Positions 47,437 to 58,055 of a DNA stretch of 64,000 nucleotides are shown one piece after another. The notes under the pieces were generated by a model. That model did no database searches. It saw nothing but the letters and a program-made list of their open reading frames with translations, and was not told where the DNA came from. Numbering within the stretch: the first letter of the stretch is position 1; every line of letters begins with the position of its first letter. Both the position numbers and the translations under genes were made by a program. The stretch lies in contig KV918852.1 in assembly GCA_002049455.2 (NCBI GenBank), positions 1-64,000 on the forward strand. Reading direction: 5' to 3'. This stretch comes from Porphyra umbilicalis. Lineage: Eukaryota; Rhodophyta; Bangiophyceae; Bangiales; Bangiaceae.

Positions 47437-47474
47437 GCCATTCACTTGTGGAGCATGCACTCCAAGTGAATGGC
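47437..47474. repeat. 38-bp hairpin
   Basis: Arms GCCATTCACTTG and CAAGTGAATGGC flank a core centred on GCATGC. Position and length would suit a small stem-loop element. No terminator function can be inferred. Confidence 0.7.
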
Positions 47475-49065
47475 ACATGAGCGAATAATGACTGTACAGG
47501 CAATATCCGGTTTTATGCGCTCCAGTTACATCGTCACGGCCGCCAGAATCCCCATCCGTACCGATCCGAAACCTATCCGTATCCAAGACTCTGATGGATG
47601 GGCGGTATTGTCGTCTGTGAGCGCCCCCCGATTCCCCATCCAAAGAGTAACTGGGATGGGCTTCCTCGACCGAGGCCAGTCAAAAGTCACCACACTCTTG
47701 TGCAGCACAGCCGCTTCTTTCCGGCCCTCGTGACGACCGCGAAAAATCACGCCATCTCATTGGGCCAGCATCATTTCTACTCTTGTTGCGGGCCCTTGCT
47801 AACTATCATAGTTAGCACGGGGGCTATGATTGCCCCCGTACTGCTCCCATCTGGTCCGTCTGCTCAGGCCCATTCTAGTGTCTATTCTACTGGCCGCCAC
47901 ATTTGAGCCGATTCCGCTCATTTGAGGCTCTTTTCGATGCCTCTCTGTGATCATGTTCCACTGCGTGGTGGTATGAAATTCACGAGATAAAGTGAGATCT
48001 TTTCTTCCGAAAGAAATGAGGAGGAGTTATTTTTCTTCGATCGAGGGCAGCTCTGAGGCGTATCTTTAGGAAAGTTCCTGGAATTCTGTGAGATAATCTT
48101 GAGGATTATCTCCTGAGACGGCTCGATTCGTCCCGTGGATCGTTCTCGGAATTTGTCTGGTGCCATCCTGTGATTACCTTAGTTTTCGACGCAAGATGGT
48201 CCTGGGATCAGTTCAGGGACTGTTGTCCGGACTGTTTTCCGGACTGTTTCCACGCCTGTCTTCCAGTCTGTTTACAAGATAGCTTTGCGGCGTATCTTGG
48301 GGTATGGTCTCAGGACTGAACCCCAAGTGAAACCGTAGGCACTTTCAAAACACTGGTCCAGGGTTGTATCAGAATCCCATTCAGGCGATGTACTCGGAGC
48401 AAGAGCACAAGCAACGCATCATTCCTCTCTTGAGAACTGCGCAAGAGCCTGAACCAGGAACGAGTGCGACGTCAGACGGCGAGACAATCTCCGGAATAGA
48501 CAAAGGACTAGCTCTGTGTACGATGCGAGACACATGCATAGCGATGATTCTGGGAACGTGCGACAGAACATTGCGGCAAATAAAGCCAGGTATGTCCTCC
48601 AAGGAGGTCCTCAATATGGAGGACCGCATTATCCCCATGATGGTTTCATGGACCGGCTGAAGAGCTGCTTTTGATTTTCTTCTTGCGACGACGCGCGCAA
48701 CTAGTCCCAAGGACATGTTTCGAGACGATTCCGTAGGTGGGTACGCTGTTTATCTGTCAGATTTACCGACAGGAGGTCCCTCAGTTTTTCTCGTGGACGG
48801 GATGTAAGAAAATATATTGGAGAAACCTGCGGAAAATATATGGAAGAACGACAGGATCCAGCAAATAAATGACAATAATAAAAAGACAAATGGACGGTCA
48901 AACACAACAGGAACGACAAAGAAAACGTGTGAGACCACCAGTATATGAAGAACGTATTCAGGACGGTATGCACGTCATGCTCACCGGCGTCAGCATCGAG
49001 TCGTGGGCCTTGACAGCACGGTAGACGACAAGGGGTTGACTGCAAGTAGCAGCGGTACGAGCCTC
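47475..49065. other. no supported gene; one isolated MITE end
   Basis: CTAGTGTCTATTCTAC at 47875-47890 equals the terminal repeat of the MITE at 14604, but no opposite end was found. A plus frame at about 48390-48660 (98 codons at most) has no motif. From about 47950 to 48350 TTTCC/GGAAAGT-type short repeats are dense. Composition is clearly AT-richer than elsewhere. Confidence 0.45.
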
Positions 49066-50110
49066 CTAGTCTGGTTCTTCATCAAAGAGATTGACATCGC
49101 CAGACTTGAGGTCCTGCAACTCATCCCGCATGCACCGGACGACGCCGTTGCGAGCCTCGGTACTCTCCGGGCGCAAAAACTTTGGGTACTGTGCAGTATC
49201 CACAAAGCTCTTCAGACAGACGGCTCCGGCTGCTCGCACAGAGGTCCACACTTCACTTGAGTCCAGAAACAGAAGCTCAGCAATGATTGTCGCGGCCGCT
49301 CCGTTCAGATCAAGCGCTTGATCGACCTCGTTGTCACCGTCTTTTAGCTTCAGTCGGTACCCAAAGACTGTGCTCTCGGCCAGCGCGCCGCCCGAAGCGA
49401 CATTTTCGGCGCCCGCACTGAGGACCACGCGTTCCATGGATGCCTCCGGTACATCACTGTCCATGTATACTCCGAGCGTCCGATATGCAAGCAGTCGAGC
49501 AGAGGTGCGTCTTCGGTTGCAGCGAGTGCGTAGACCCTTCTTCAGAGCCATCTGTACTGCACGTCTGTTTCCTGTCCAGCCGTTGGCAGCGTAATCTATC
49601 TGGTTCGCGTACTTCTCGACAGCTTTGGTCATGACTGCACGAAGTGAGCGAGTACAGTCTCTGTTGGGTCCTTCCAGCTGTCCAGGAGGGGCCAGCCATG
49701 AGAGGCAATCGTGTTCGGGCGAGTCCACGGCGCTACCACTTTTCCCAGGGCTCACTGTTCCATTGGAGATCTTCTTTAGCATCGCCTGCGCGTATCGCGA
49801 AAACAGAACACTCAAGTCATCCTGGTTCAGCAAGTGGTGCGACACAGCGGCAGAAAGGCACGAGTACGAGGATGATGCGTACGGGTTAGACAGCGTCAGA
49901 AAATTCGTACAACCAGTAATAGATCAGGGATCATCCGAGATAGGAACTCGGATAGAAGCCGTGCTCGAAACACCACTGATTCAAGCGGGAAACGTACTCC
50001 ATGTGCGCTTCAGACGCTCGCGAACAGGGCGCCATTGACAACTGGCGATGGGGGGGGAGCATCAGGAGCATCATCAGCATCGCTGCTGGGCATTGTATCT
50101 GCAACCGTGA
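49066..50110 (-). pseudogene. unknown protein gene with two in-frame TGA codons
   Basis: One minus frame is protein-like from about 50110 (SCQWRPVRERLKRTWSTFPA) through SSTASIRVPISDDP and FLTLSNPYASSSYSCLSAAV to the stop at 49066, a span of about 350 codons. TGA lies in frame at 49981-49983 and 49924-49926. Both sit in otherwise conserved-looking text and would be CGA (Arg) before a single C-to-T change. Downstream, LNQDDLSVLFSRYAQAML and AAATIIAELLFLDSSEVW suggest a soluble helical protein. I do not recognise it. An uninterrupted 258-codon part starts at GTG 49845. It lies near the transposase block and may belong to the same element. Confidence 0.5.
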
Positions 50111-50757
50111 CCGCGTCTCAACCAACGTCCGTCGCTCCGCAAGCGCATTAGGGAGGCAGTCGAGGTGTGTATCTCCGCACGTGTCACCGAGTCTCAGTCA
50201 CCGTGCGCACCGTGCGCTACGCAAGCGTAGCGAGGTCTCAGGCACAGTGGAGTAATTCCAGGATCAGGTATGGTGGGCGTAGCTATGGGCGCAGCACTAC
50301 AGAGTGAATCGGATCTGCCAAAGAGAAGGCGTACGCTCTCAGTGAGTCGGATATGAGGCCAGCGCATAGCTCCCGAGCACCAGAGAAGGATCTCCGTGGG
50401 TCAGTGCCCCGCAGAGCTGGACCTCACGACCTCCCTGAGCAGGCGCAGATGCCCTCTCAGAGCCGGATACAGGACATGCGTGCAGCAGCCTACTGCTATC
50501 CAGCGGGAGATGCGGGGCACGAAAACCGTAAGTTGACGTATTTGTCGCCGTCGCGTCACGTCATATGCATGTTGCATTAATCACGTAGAACCAGAACCAC
50601 GTCCTGGTGCGATGAGTCCCTAAACCCTGGCCTAGCAGCCAGTCAGGGTACGCTGAAACGTCGCCGGTGCTGATTACAGTATTGCTGCAGATCTCTGTCG
50701 GCAACGGCGGCGTGTATTTGACTGCATGTGTGATTGCATGTGGTAAATATTTTGCAT
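50111..50757. other. no gene recognised
   Basis: Two TCTCAG/GTGCGCTACG-type short repeats near 50190-50240; frames under 80 codons without motifs. Confidence 0.4.
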
Positions 50758-50967
50758 CGTTTCCCGAGATTGCTCAGTATCCGGTCCACCCGTCTGCCGC
50801 CGACATGTGATCTCACATGGTGCGCCGCGCCCTCCACGCCGCCGCCAGGCAACAATGTCCATCGTTTCTCGAGATTGCTCACTATCCGGCCCACCCAGCC
50901 GGGGCCGACGGGTGATCTCACATGGTGTTCCGCGCCCGTCGCACAGCCTGCCAGACGTGGATGTCCG
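50758..50967. repeat. two tandem units of 105 bp
   Basis: CGTTTCCCGAGATTGCTCAG at 50758 recurs as CGTTTCTCGAGATTGCTCAC at 50863. GTGATCTCACATGGTG is shared further along each unit. Confidence 0.8.
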
Positions 50968-51319
50968 ACGTATCCGGTGTGTGGGGGGGAGCGCACAGCC
51001 TCTCAGCCGCACGCGCGGCTGTGGCGGCCGTGCCTGGCCGTGGCACGCCCAGAGCACGCGGCCGAGCCTGGTACTGTCCTCCGCCGCACTCGGAGAGCAG
51101 CACGTGCGGTCTCGACCACGTATCACCGTCGTCGAGCTCGTGCCATCACTGTACCGTACCTCAGTACGTCTAGTACCCCAGCGACGCATGTACCGATCCC
51201 CTACTCGCTTGGTAATACTGTCCCCCCTCTCTTGATCTCATTCTACTATTGCACACCCTGTTCCCCCCTTTCCTACTTCCCCTTTGCTTTGTTTTTGGGC
51301 GCACGATTGAGCTTTGCGG

Positions 51320-52310
51320 CCCGCTACCCCGCCGGTGGGTGCGGGCCAGACCGCCGCGGAGCGCCCCAACGGGCAATCGCGCTTTGGCGGAGCCGCGGGC
51401 TGTGTCCCTCTCGCGGGGGGCCAACCGCTGGCCTTTTGGAGTGGCCGCCACACCGGGTGGGCGGTCTCCACTGTGCATTATCACTCGTCACCCCGCTGGC
51501 GGGTGCTTGTGTGAGGGTGTCACCAATCGCCCATTCGGGTGAGCGGGGCTGGCTTGTGCAGCGGGGTGTGTCCCTTTTTCTCGGGCCGACCGCTGGCATT
51601 TGCGAGTCGCCGGCACACCGGGTGGGCCGGCTTGACTTTTCCTTCAAGCTCGTCACCCCGCCGGTGGGTGCGTGCCGAACGCGTCCATCCTGCCCGCGCG
51701 GGCGGTTGCGCGTTGCTTGCACCGCGGGCTGTGTCCCTTTTGCTGGGGCCGACCGCTGGTTGTTGCGAGTCGCCGGCACATCAGGTGGGCCGGCTTGACA
51801 TATTGTTTGCAGCTCGTCACCCCGCCGGTGGGTGCGTGCCGAACACGTGCACACCGCCCAGGAGGGCCGTTGCGCGCTATTGTTACCGCGGGCTGTGTCC
51901 CTTTTTCGTGGGCCAACCGCTGGCTGTTGCTAGTCGCCGGCACACTAGGTGGGCCGGCTTGACGTGCTTTTTCGAGCTAGTGACCCCGCCGGTGGGTGCG
52001 CGCCGATGTCGTGCACACCGCCCAGGAGGGCTGTTGCGCCCTGTTATTTCCGCGGGCTGTGTCCCTTTGCTGGGGCCAACTGCTGGTTTTTTGGAGTTGG
52101 CCGCCCCACCGGGTGGGCGGTCCTCACTGTGGAATTTCTCCCGTCACCCCGGAGGTGGGTACGAGGCAGTCCGCCGCCGATCGCCCGAAAGAGCTGATCG
52201 TGCTGTGGTGGCGTACGGGGCTCTGCCCATTACCCTCGACCAACCACCGACTTTTTTATTGACCGCCACTCTGATTCTACTGCGCTTCTTGGCTCGTCAC
52301 CTCGTCGGTG
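51320..52310. repeat. satellite-like array, about six 164-bp units
   Basis: The landmark GCCGGTGGGTGCG (with variants) recurs at 51331, 51495, 51660, 51824, 51988, 52151 and 52304, a steady 163-165-bp step except the last (153). GGGCTGTGTCCCTTTT and GTGGGCCGGCTTGAC recur in each unit. The period is not a multiple of three, so open frames rotate and do not imply coding. The array ends immediately before the start codon of the next gene. Confidence 0.9.
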
Positions 52311-52320
52311 GGTGCAGGCT

Positions 52321-53931
52321 ATGGAGGGGGGTGATGCATCAGAGTCTCTCGGGCCCTTGCCGAGCGAGTTATCTCGAAACCAACGTCGTCAGGTGGCACG
52401 CGCCCGTCGGCGGGCGGACGCTATGACTGCGAAAGCGGCCCGCGTGGTTGAAGAAGCCGCGCGGGTCGTCGATGCCGTGGATGCTTTTGAACGAGGGGCG
52501 GTGGCGCTGGCTCGAGAAGCCGATCGTAACGCCCACTCGGCCCCCGCGATTCCGGACGGCAGCATACTCGGAAGCAGACGCGGTGGCGGCCGTGGCCGTC
52601 GTCGTGGCCGTGGCAGCGGGACAGGACGCGGCGGTGGCAAGGGCCAGCCGATTCGCCGTGTTGAGCCCTCCCACGTGCTGGACCATGGCAATGGCAGCGG
52701 ATCGCCGCTCGGCCCGGTGGCAGAGAGTGCCTCCATATCTGTCAGGGGTCTCCAGCTCGCGCGTGGGATGAGTGTACGGGGTCGGCCGGGGGCGACGCAA
52801 CAGACTACAGCGTATGGCCATGGCAGGCGGGTGGCCCAGCGCACACATTCTATGGCACGTGGGGCGGTGCATGTGGTCGACGAGGCCCAGTCTGCGCCCA
52901 ACATGATCGCGGTCATCAACGATGCGCGGCGTGTATTGGCTGGCCGTGTAGGCGGGCTGACAGCTACGCAGATGCGGATGCTTTTGTCGGCCCTGCAACT
53001 CGCCGGGCCGGGGTACTTGCCCAGCCCCAGCCGGCTGCAAGTTTTGAGCCAGTGCCGTGGCGGCTGTGGCGACGTCGAAGCGATTGATTCGCTATTGGCT
53101 TCAGCTGTAAGGATCCTACACGAAGACGGCGACGGTGTGCCGGGTTGTGGCGACACTGCGGCAGCAGGCTTCCTCTTCCAGCATGCCTTGGCGTCCCACG
53201 GATGCAAGGGCCAATGCTGTGCCGTGGCCCACCGTGCCCCGCCCTCTGTCCACCCTTTCGCGACGCCTCCTGCTCCTGTGCCGGCCCCACGTCCCTCCAA
53301 CACGCCGATCGCGCCGCGTGCCACGGCTGTGGCCGACCCGAGCGCACGTAGACGGCCACTCTTACGCCAAGCCCCACCTCCTCCCAAGCGCTTTCGTCGA
53401 AAGGCCAGTCGCGATGGCGACCCCCCGTCGACGGCCACTGTCACAACCTTTGCACCCCCGCCGCCGCATGGGCCTCAAGTGCTGCCACGCGCCTCCAGCG
53501 CAGGCGCACCCTCGAGGACACGCTCTGTGCCCGTTTTTCCGGTGCCCTCCCCATCGAGTCTCCCAGTGCCACCACGATTTCTTTTCCCGGTCCGCGCCGA
53601 GCGGCACGTACAACTGTCGGCAACGGACTTGGCGTCCTTGGAAGAGGGCATGGAAATGTCCAAGCACATGATGGACGGCCTCCTTTTGTGGTTCCTCTAC
53701 TGGGCGAGAAGCAGCGGTGTTATTGGTGGCCTGCGCGTGCTCTCTGCACTGGACGGCGAGGACGTTAAGGACGCCTCGACGGACGACGTCTTGATCGTGA
53801 ACAGGGCTGCCAGCGTCTTGCTCAACCGCCTCGTGTTCAGCGGCGGTGCGGTCGTCATGCCGGTTTACAGTGCACGGGGTTGGTCGGGGGTGGTTATTCG
53901 AGGCCTAGACAAGGTTGTGCGCGCAGGTTGA
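52321..53931 (+). CDS. Ulp1/C48 peptidase-like protein, N-terminal and first catalytic half
   Basis: ATG 52321 follows the 164-bp array directly and gives 536 codons. Residues 1-60 are helical and charged. A GRGRRRGRGSGTGRGGG nucleic-acid-binding-like stretch (about 90-110) and a Pro-rich linker (about 310-430) follow. The last 100 residues read LSATDLASLEEGMEMSKHMM ... DVLIVNRAASVLLNRLVF ... VVMPVYSARGWSGVVI. This follows the Ulp1 pattern (DL..L..G..L....I, then a V.VP......W..VVI segment). Ulp1 enzymes cleave SUMO-like proteins and are often carried by DNA transposons. The position of the catalytic His before W holds Gly here. The frame stops at 53931, and related sequence continues in another frame, by an unseen intron or a frameshift. 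Assignment is tentative. Confidence 0.45.
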   Translation: MEGGDASESLGPLPSELSRNQRRQVARARRRADAMTAKAARVVEEAARVVDAVDAFERGAVALAREADRNAHSAPAIPDGSILGSRRGGGRGRRRGRGSGTGRGGGKGQPIRRVEPSHVLDHGNGSGSPLGPVAESASISVRGLQLARGMSVRGRPGATQQTTAYGHGRRVAQRTHSMARGAVHVVDEAQSAPNMIAVINDARRVLAGRVGGLTATQMRMLLSALQLAGPGYLPSPSRLQVLSQCRGGCGDVEAIDSLLASAVRILHEDGDGVPGCGDTAAAGFLFQHALASHGCKGQCCAVAHRAPPSVHPFATPPAPVPAPRPSNTPIAPRATAVADPSARRRPLLRQAPPPPKRFRRKASRDGDPPSTATVTTFAPPPPHGPQVLPRASSAGAPSRTRSVPVFPVPSPSSLPVPPRFLFPVRAERHVQLSATDLASLEEGMEMSKHMMDGLLLWFLYWARSSGVIGGLRVLSALDGEDVKDASTDDVLIVNRAASVLLNRLVFSGGAVVMPVYSARGWSGVVIRGLDKVVRAG

Positions 53932-54560
53932 CTTTGAGGTGGTGAACGGCCTCTTCTGCTCCTTGACCGCAGCCATTTGCCAGACCCGCTTTCGCAGCAA
54001 GGACTGCATTGGGATGCGAATGCGTGTGAATGGATGCTTGAAGACTCGATTGCCAGTGCGCCGAGTGCGGACCCCGGCCGGAGAGATGGCGGACACGGCC
54101 GACAACCTGCTGGCGTACTTTTCTCTTCTCCACTCTGCTGAGCCCGCAGCAGCAGCGTGCCTTTTGCGCGCCGACGATTGCCCGCAATGGCGCAAGGCCC
54201 ATTCTCCTCGGCACCTGCGTGGCCTAATCCGCCGCATTGTTGAAGCGCACCGCCCTGGTGGCAGGGTCTGGCATGAGCAGGAACCTGCCGCCGAGCTTTT
54301 GAACGGGTGCGCCCTGTCTGAAGACGAGGCCTCTGAAGGCGGGGACTACATGCAGGACGTAACAGACGACGAAGACGCTGGAGAAGGTGGCAGCGCGCGC
54401 GATGGCGGCGGCGATGGCGGCGGCGGCAGCGATGGTGGCGGCAGTGGCGGCTCCATTACCGGTCGAGGGGGGGACCGTGGCGCTCGAGGGAGCGAAGACG
54501 CAGACAGAGCCGAAGGCCGTGCCCGTGACGAAGAAGATGAGGTTGAGAGCCGCGCTCGAC
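53915..54560 (+). CDS. possible continuation of the Ulp1-like gene
   Basis: In a second plus frame, RVRTPAGEMADTADNLLAYF near 54065 occupies the place where Ulp1 proteins have Q....(D/E)CG..LL.Y, with Thr instead of the catalytic Cys. ADDCPQWRKAHSPRHLRGLI and an acidic Gly-rich tail follow. If this is the second half of the same protein, both His and Cys are missing and the product would be an inactive peptidase-like protein. The frame stays open into the 153-bp array, where codon use (A/T third positions) argues against coding. Confidence 0.35.
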
Positions 54561-55654
54561 AAGTTTCCGGACGCGGGCACGGCCGACGCCGTGATCGTGG
54601 AGCTGTTGTGGATGAGTTAAATGTCCGTGCAGGTCGTGATGCCGATGGCCGTGATGGAGGAGACAGCCGAATTGACGGCGCCCGTGTCGACGCCGCCGTG
54701 CACGGCGATGTCCAAGTAGCCGCACGCGCCCACGGCCGACGCCGTGATCGTGGAGCTGTTGACGATGAGTTACATGTCCGTGCAGGTCGTGATGCCGATG
54801 GCCGTGATGGAGGAGACGGCCGCGTTGACGGCGCCCGTGTCGACGCCGCCGTGCACAGTGATGTCCAAGTCGGCGCACGCGGGCACGGCCGACGCCGTGA
54901 TCGCGGAGCTGTTGATGATGTGTTACATGTCCGTGCAGGTCTTGATGCCGATGGCCGTGATGGAGGAGACGGCCGCACTGGCGGCGCCCGTGTAGCCGCC
55001 GCCGTGCACAGAGGTGTCCAAGTCGGCGCACGCGGGCACGGCCGACGCCGTGATCGTGGAGCCGTTGTTGATGTGTCACATGTGTCTGCAGGCACCCGTG
55101 TCGACGCTGCCAGCACCGCCGGCGACGGCGATCGAGATGTTGCGGCCGTGGACGGCGATGGACAAGTTGGTGCACGCGCGCAGGACCGACCCCGTGCTGG
55201 TGGAGTTGTCGTTGATGGATATCATGTGAAGCGACGTCACGATGCCGACACCCGTGTTGGAGTAGAAGGGCGCGATGTCGGAGCCCGTGCTGACGCCGCC
55301 GTCGACGGAGATGGAGACCTCGCAACACGCACGCACGACCGACGCCGTGATGGTGGAGTTGCTGTTGATGGTGTTCATCTGCATTGAGAACAAGACGCCG
55401 CCGCCCGTTATGGCATAGGTGGCGGCGCCGTCGACACCCGTGTCGACGCCGCCGTGCACGGCGATCGACACGTTGTCGCTCGCGCACGCGATCGACGCCA
55501 TCATGAAGGAGCTGCTGGAGACGCGCGACATGTGGCCACCGACGCTGCAGCTGCCGACGATCGGGACGATGATGGCGGTAGCGGTTGTGATGTGGGAGGT
55601 GGTCAATTTAGGGGTGATTTGTCTCTGTTTAGTGGAGTCTCTGCCTCGCGCCAT
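54224..55654 (-). pseudogene. gene of 51-residue repeats, beta-helix or adhesin-like, with recurring stops
   Basis: From ATG 55654 (MARGRDSTKQRQ) the minus frame encodes about seven repeats of 51 residues, rich in Ser, Thr, Val, Ile, Gly and Cys. Typical parts are STITASAVxAC, LDIAVHGGVDTGAV and AVSSITAIGITTCTDM. Third positions are almost all G or C in this frame and A/T-rich in the opposing plus frame, which marks the minus strand as coding. The first three repeats read through. The next four each carry TGA or TAA at the same place, right after the Met/Ile that ends the preceding unit, so the product stops at about 192 residues. Sequence in the same frame continues to about 54224. The texture recalls secreted parallel beta-helix or adhesin repeats; no family is certain. 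Confidence 0.55.
54565..55560. repeat. tandem array, seven units of about 153 bp
   Basis: CACGGCCGACGCCGTGAT or its variants start at 54578, 54731, 54884, 55037, 55182, 55334 and 55485. The spacing is exactly 153 for the first four and 145-152 beyond, where units are more diverged. The in-register units are therefore the younger amplification. Confidence 0.9.
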
Positions 55655-55934
55655 GACGATCCGTTATCCAGCTTGGACGCGGAGGACCTCAGGTTTATTT
55701 CAGAGGCTCTCTCCTCTACATGCTTCAGAGGCAAACCTGGACGCTCCGGGTCGTCGAACGTACCGTATATCGATGGGGCACTGCAGCTCGGGCCTGTGTT
55801 TGACAACGCTACGACGAAAAAACACTGCCCAGACCACGTCAAAGGTGCCCCAGTGGTCAGGCGCCGCCGTGAATCCACGGCCGAGCGCCAAGAAGGTGCT
55901 ATCAAGCACGATGTTGATGCTGCTAGAGAAGTAC

Positions 55935-57830
55935 ATGCCCCCTCAACCCGCGGCTCACATGCCAATGAGGCGCGTGGACCGGCAGCAGCACATCACGACG
56001 AAGGGCAAGCGTCTGCCCGCGGTTGGGTCCTCGTCACGACATGTCATGCAGTTCCACTCAGCACCTGTTACCGAATTGACATCGGTTCCTGAATTCGGAA
56101 TGCACGGTCTGATTCGATCAAAGATTGCGTCGATTCGGACATTTGGTGCTCACGTTTTCCGAGTAGTAGCCCCCAAGAGGCGTCCTCCGTCCAGTCGCAT
56201 GCCGAAGCGACATACCGGGGATAAGCTCAGGGTGCGCGCTCAGACCTTCCCACAATACCCGACCATCGTGAGTGACGCATTCTTTGGCAGGCCTGCGGCC
56301 GACTCTAGTGTGAAACACAAAGAGTTGAGGGCTCAGCTGCCGTCAGAACGGGAAAAACAGTTGTCTGCTACGGAACTCAACCGAAAGGTCAGCGAGAGCG
56401 CAGCTTCCCTTTGATCCGAGTACAAAGACTTTGGTGTGAAACGCTTCCTCAGCAGTGTGAATGATCCGAGCGTCACATGGGTGCAACAGGTGACCGCTGC
56501 TCGGAACGAGAAGATGGTGATGGGCGGTGAGCCAAGACCAATCAATGTGTACTATCTTTCAGATATGTCACCTCGAAACGAGGATGGGTGCAGCAGGAGC
56601 CTTGGCGACCCTTCCTGTACCGCCATAGCGGCTCCTGTTCCTCCTCGTGAGCGCTTTGAGAATCCACGCACTCTAAACCACCACAACATGCTCGGTGCCG
56701 CGTCTACGTACGAAGGGATAAACACCAACCTGCTTTACGCTGGGACCAGAGGGTCCCACTTCAGCTGGCACGTGGAGGACAGTCTGCTGCAGTCCTCATC
56801 GTACTTGCAGAAGGGCTCAAATAAGTTTTGGTTTTTTATTCCTGCCCCCGAACGACCGCGAGCCGAGCGCGTCATGCGAGAACACATGGACCGCGCTGTC
56901 CTGGCAGCGGCTGGAGGGGATGTATGGGAGGTACTCGCCGTGAAAGCGTGCCTTTGGCCTGCGACTTTTTTTCTAGCGCATGGCGTTCGCGTGGGGTTCC
57001 ACACGATGGAGACTGGGGACTTTGTTGTAACGGGGTACGGAGTACTGCACAGTGGTTTCAACGGGGGACCAAACATAGCCTCTGCGGTGAACCTGGCATG
57101 CACGGGTTGGCTCTCCTATGCGATAGAACATGCCCCATACTGGCGTACGAAGCTCACAATCCGCATCCCTTTCGAACAGTTGCTGGTGCTTGCCGCTCAG
57201 AAGCTAGCCGACGGGGAGTGGTGGTGCGGCGATGCAAAGACCTATGAAGCGTGGGAGCCAGCAGAGTTCCGACGCGATGTCGCCGTGATGGTGTCGTACT
57301 TAGAATAGTACCTCAACAGTGTCGTTAACTTCATGGAAGTGGACTCTCAGCCAGGCTGGGGAGGAAAAAAGCCCACTGCTGTCGCCCTTGGAAGCACATC
57401 ACGAGCTGTTCAGCAGTTTATCGTCGAAAATGCGATCCAGCCGGAGGGTGAGCCCTTAGTGATCCCAAACGAGATGGAGGGAACTGCTACAGACTACTCT
57501 GTTGACGGCGCTTCATGCCCTCACTGTGGTGTGGTCACATGGATTTCTGCGGTTGTCTGCCCGGCGTGCATTGAGCAGCTCGGTGATGATGCGGTTCCTA
57601 ATGCGCCACTGTGCTGCTGGCGGTGTGCACCTGTCATGTTCGATGCAGAGCACGATCGGCTCCGTCAGGGTCTTCCGACTTCTAAGGACCTGGCCGGTTG
57701 TCATGCTCCTGTGCTGGTGCAGCGGCTGTCCAACAGCAGCGTGTACCTGTTGGTGGACAAGCTGAAGGTGCTCGGGGGGGGGGGGCGGAAGGGTGCCTCT
57801 TTAGTAAGACTTGTTTCTGGTTACCACTGA
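55935..57830 (+). pseudogene. JmjC histone demethylase-like gene with a Cys-rich tail and two in-frame stops
   Basis: One plus frame holds a JmjN-like segment (GLIRSKIASIRTFGAHVFRV near 56110). A clear JmjC domain follows: SHFSWHVEDSLLQSSSYLQK, with Fe(II) ligands His near 56769 and Glu two residues on, Lys in NKFWFFIP, and GDFVVTGYGVLHSGFN with the second His near 57048. A Cys-rich segment (CPHC, CPAC, CCWRC near 57510-57640) resembles the zinc finger after JmjC in KDM5-type enzymes. These enzymes demethylate histone lysines using 2-oxoglutarate. TGA (56412-56414) and TAG (57306-57308) interrupt the frame without shifting it. Catalytic residues are retained. It is divergent from the 51-residue-repeat gene (280 bp apart). 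Confidence 0.72.
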
Positions 57831-58055
57831 TTTTCTTTTGTTTGATAGTCTCCGGGTCATGAGCTCTTACTTCCGACGTTCTCGGTGGGGGGTGGGGCGT
57901 GGAGGTTTGTGTGCTTTTTTCATCTACTTTTTCGTGTGATACTGCCTTGACAATATTGCTCGTTTTGCTCGGTGAGGTGAGACATCCAGAGAACGCAGTA
58001 TACTCTTTCACTCAGCCCCATCCTACCGCAGCCGCATTGGCAAAAACTCCCCCAG
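57831..58055. other. intergenic, no gene
   Basis: Convergent space between the JmjC gene and the transposase; T-rich and G-rich tracts only. Confidence 0.5.

Noticed and set aside
50758-52310. CRISPR-like array
   Set aside because: Units of 105 and 164 bp are contiguous tandem repeats without distinct spacers, in a eukaryotic genome.
53932-55387. Plus-strand frame through the 153-bp array (Asp/Arg/Gly/Val-rich)
   Set aside because: Third positions in this frame are A/T-rich in a G/C-ending genome; the opposite strand has the coding signature.
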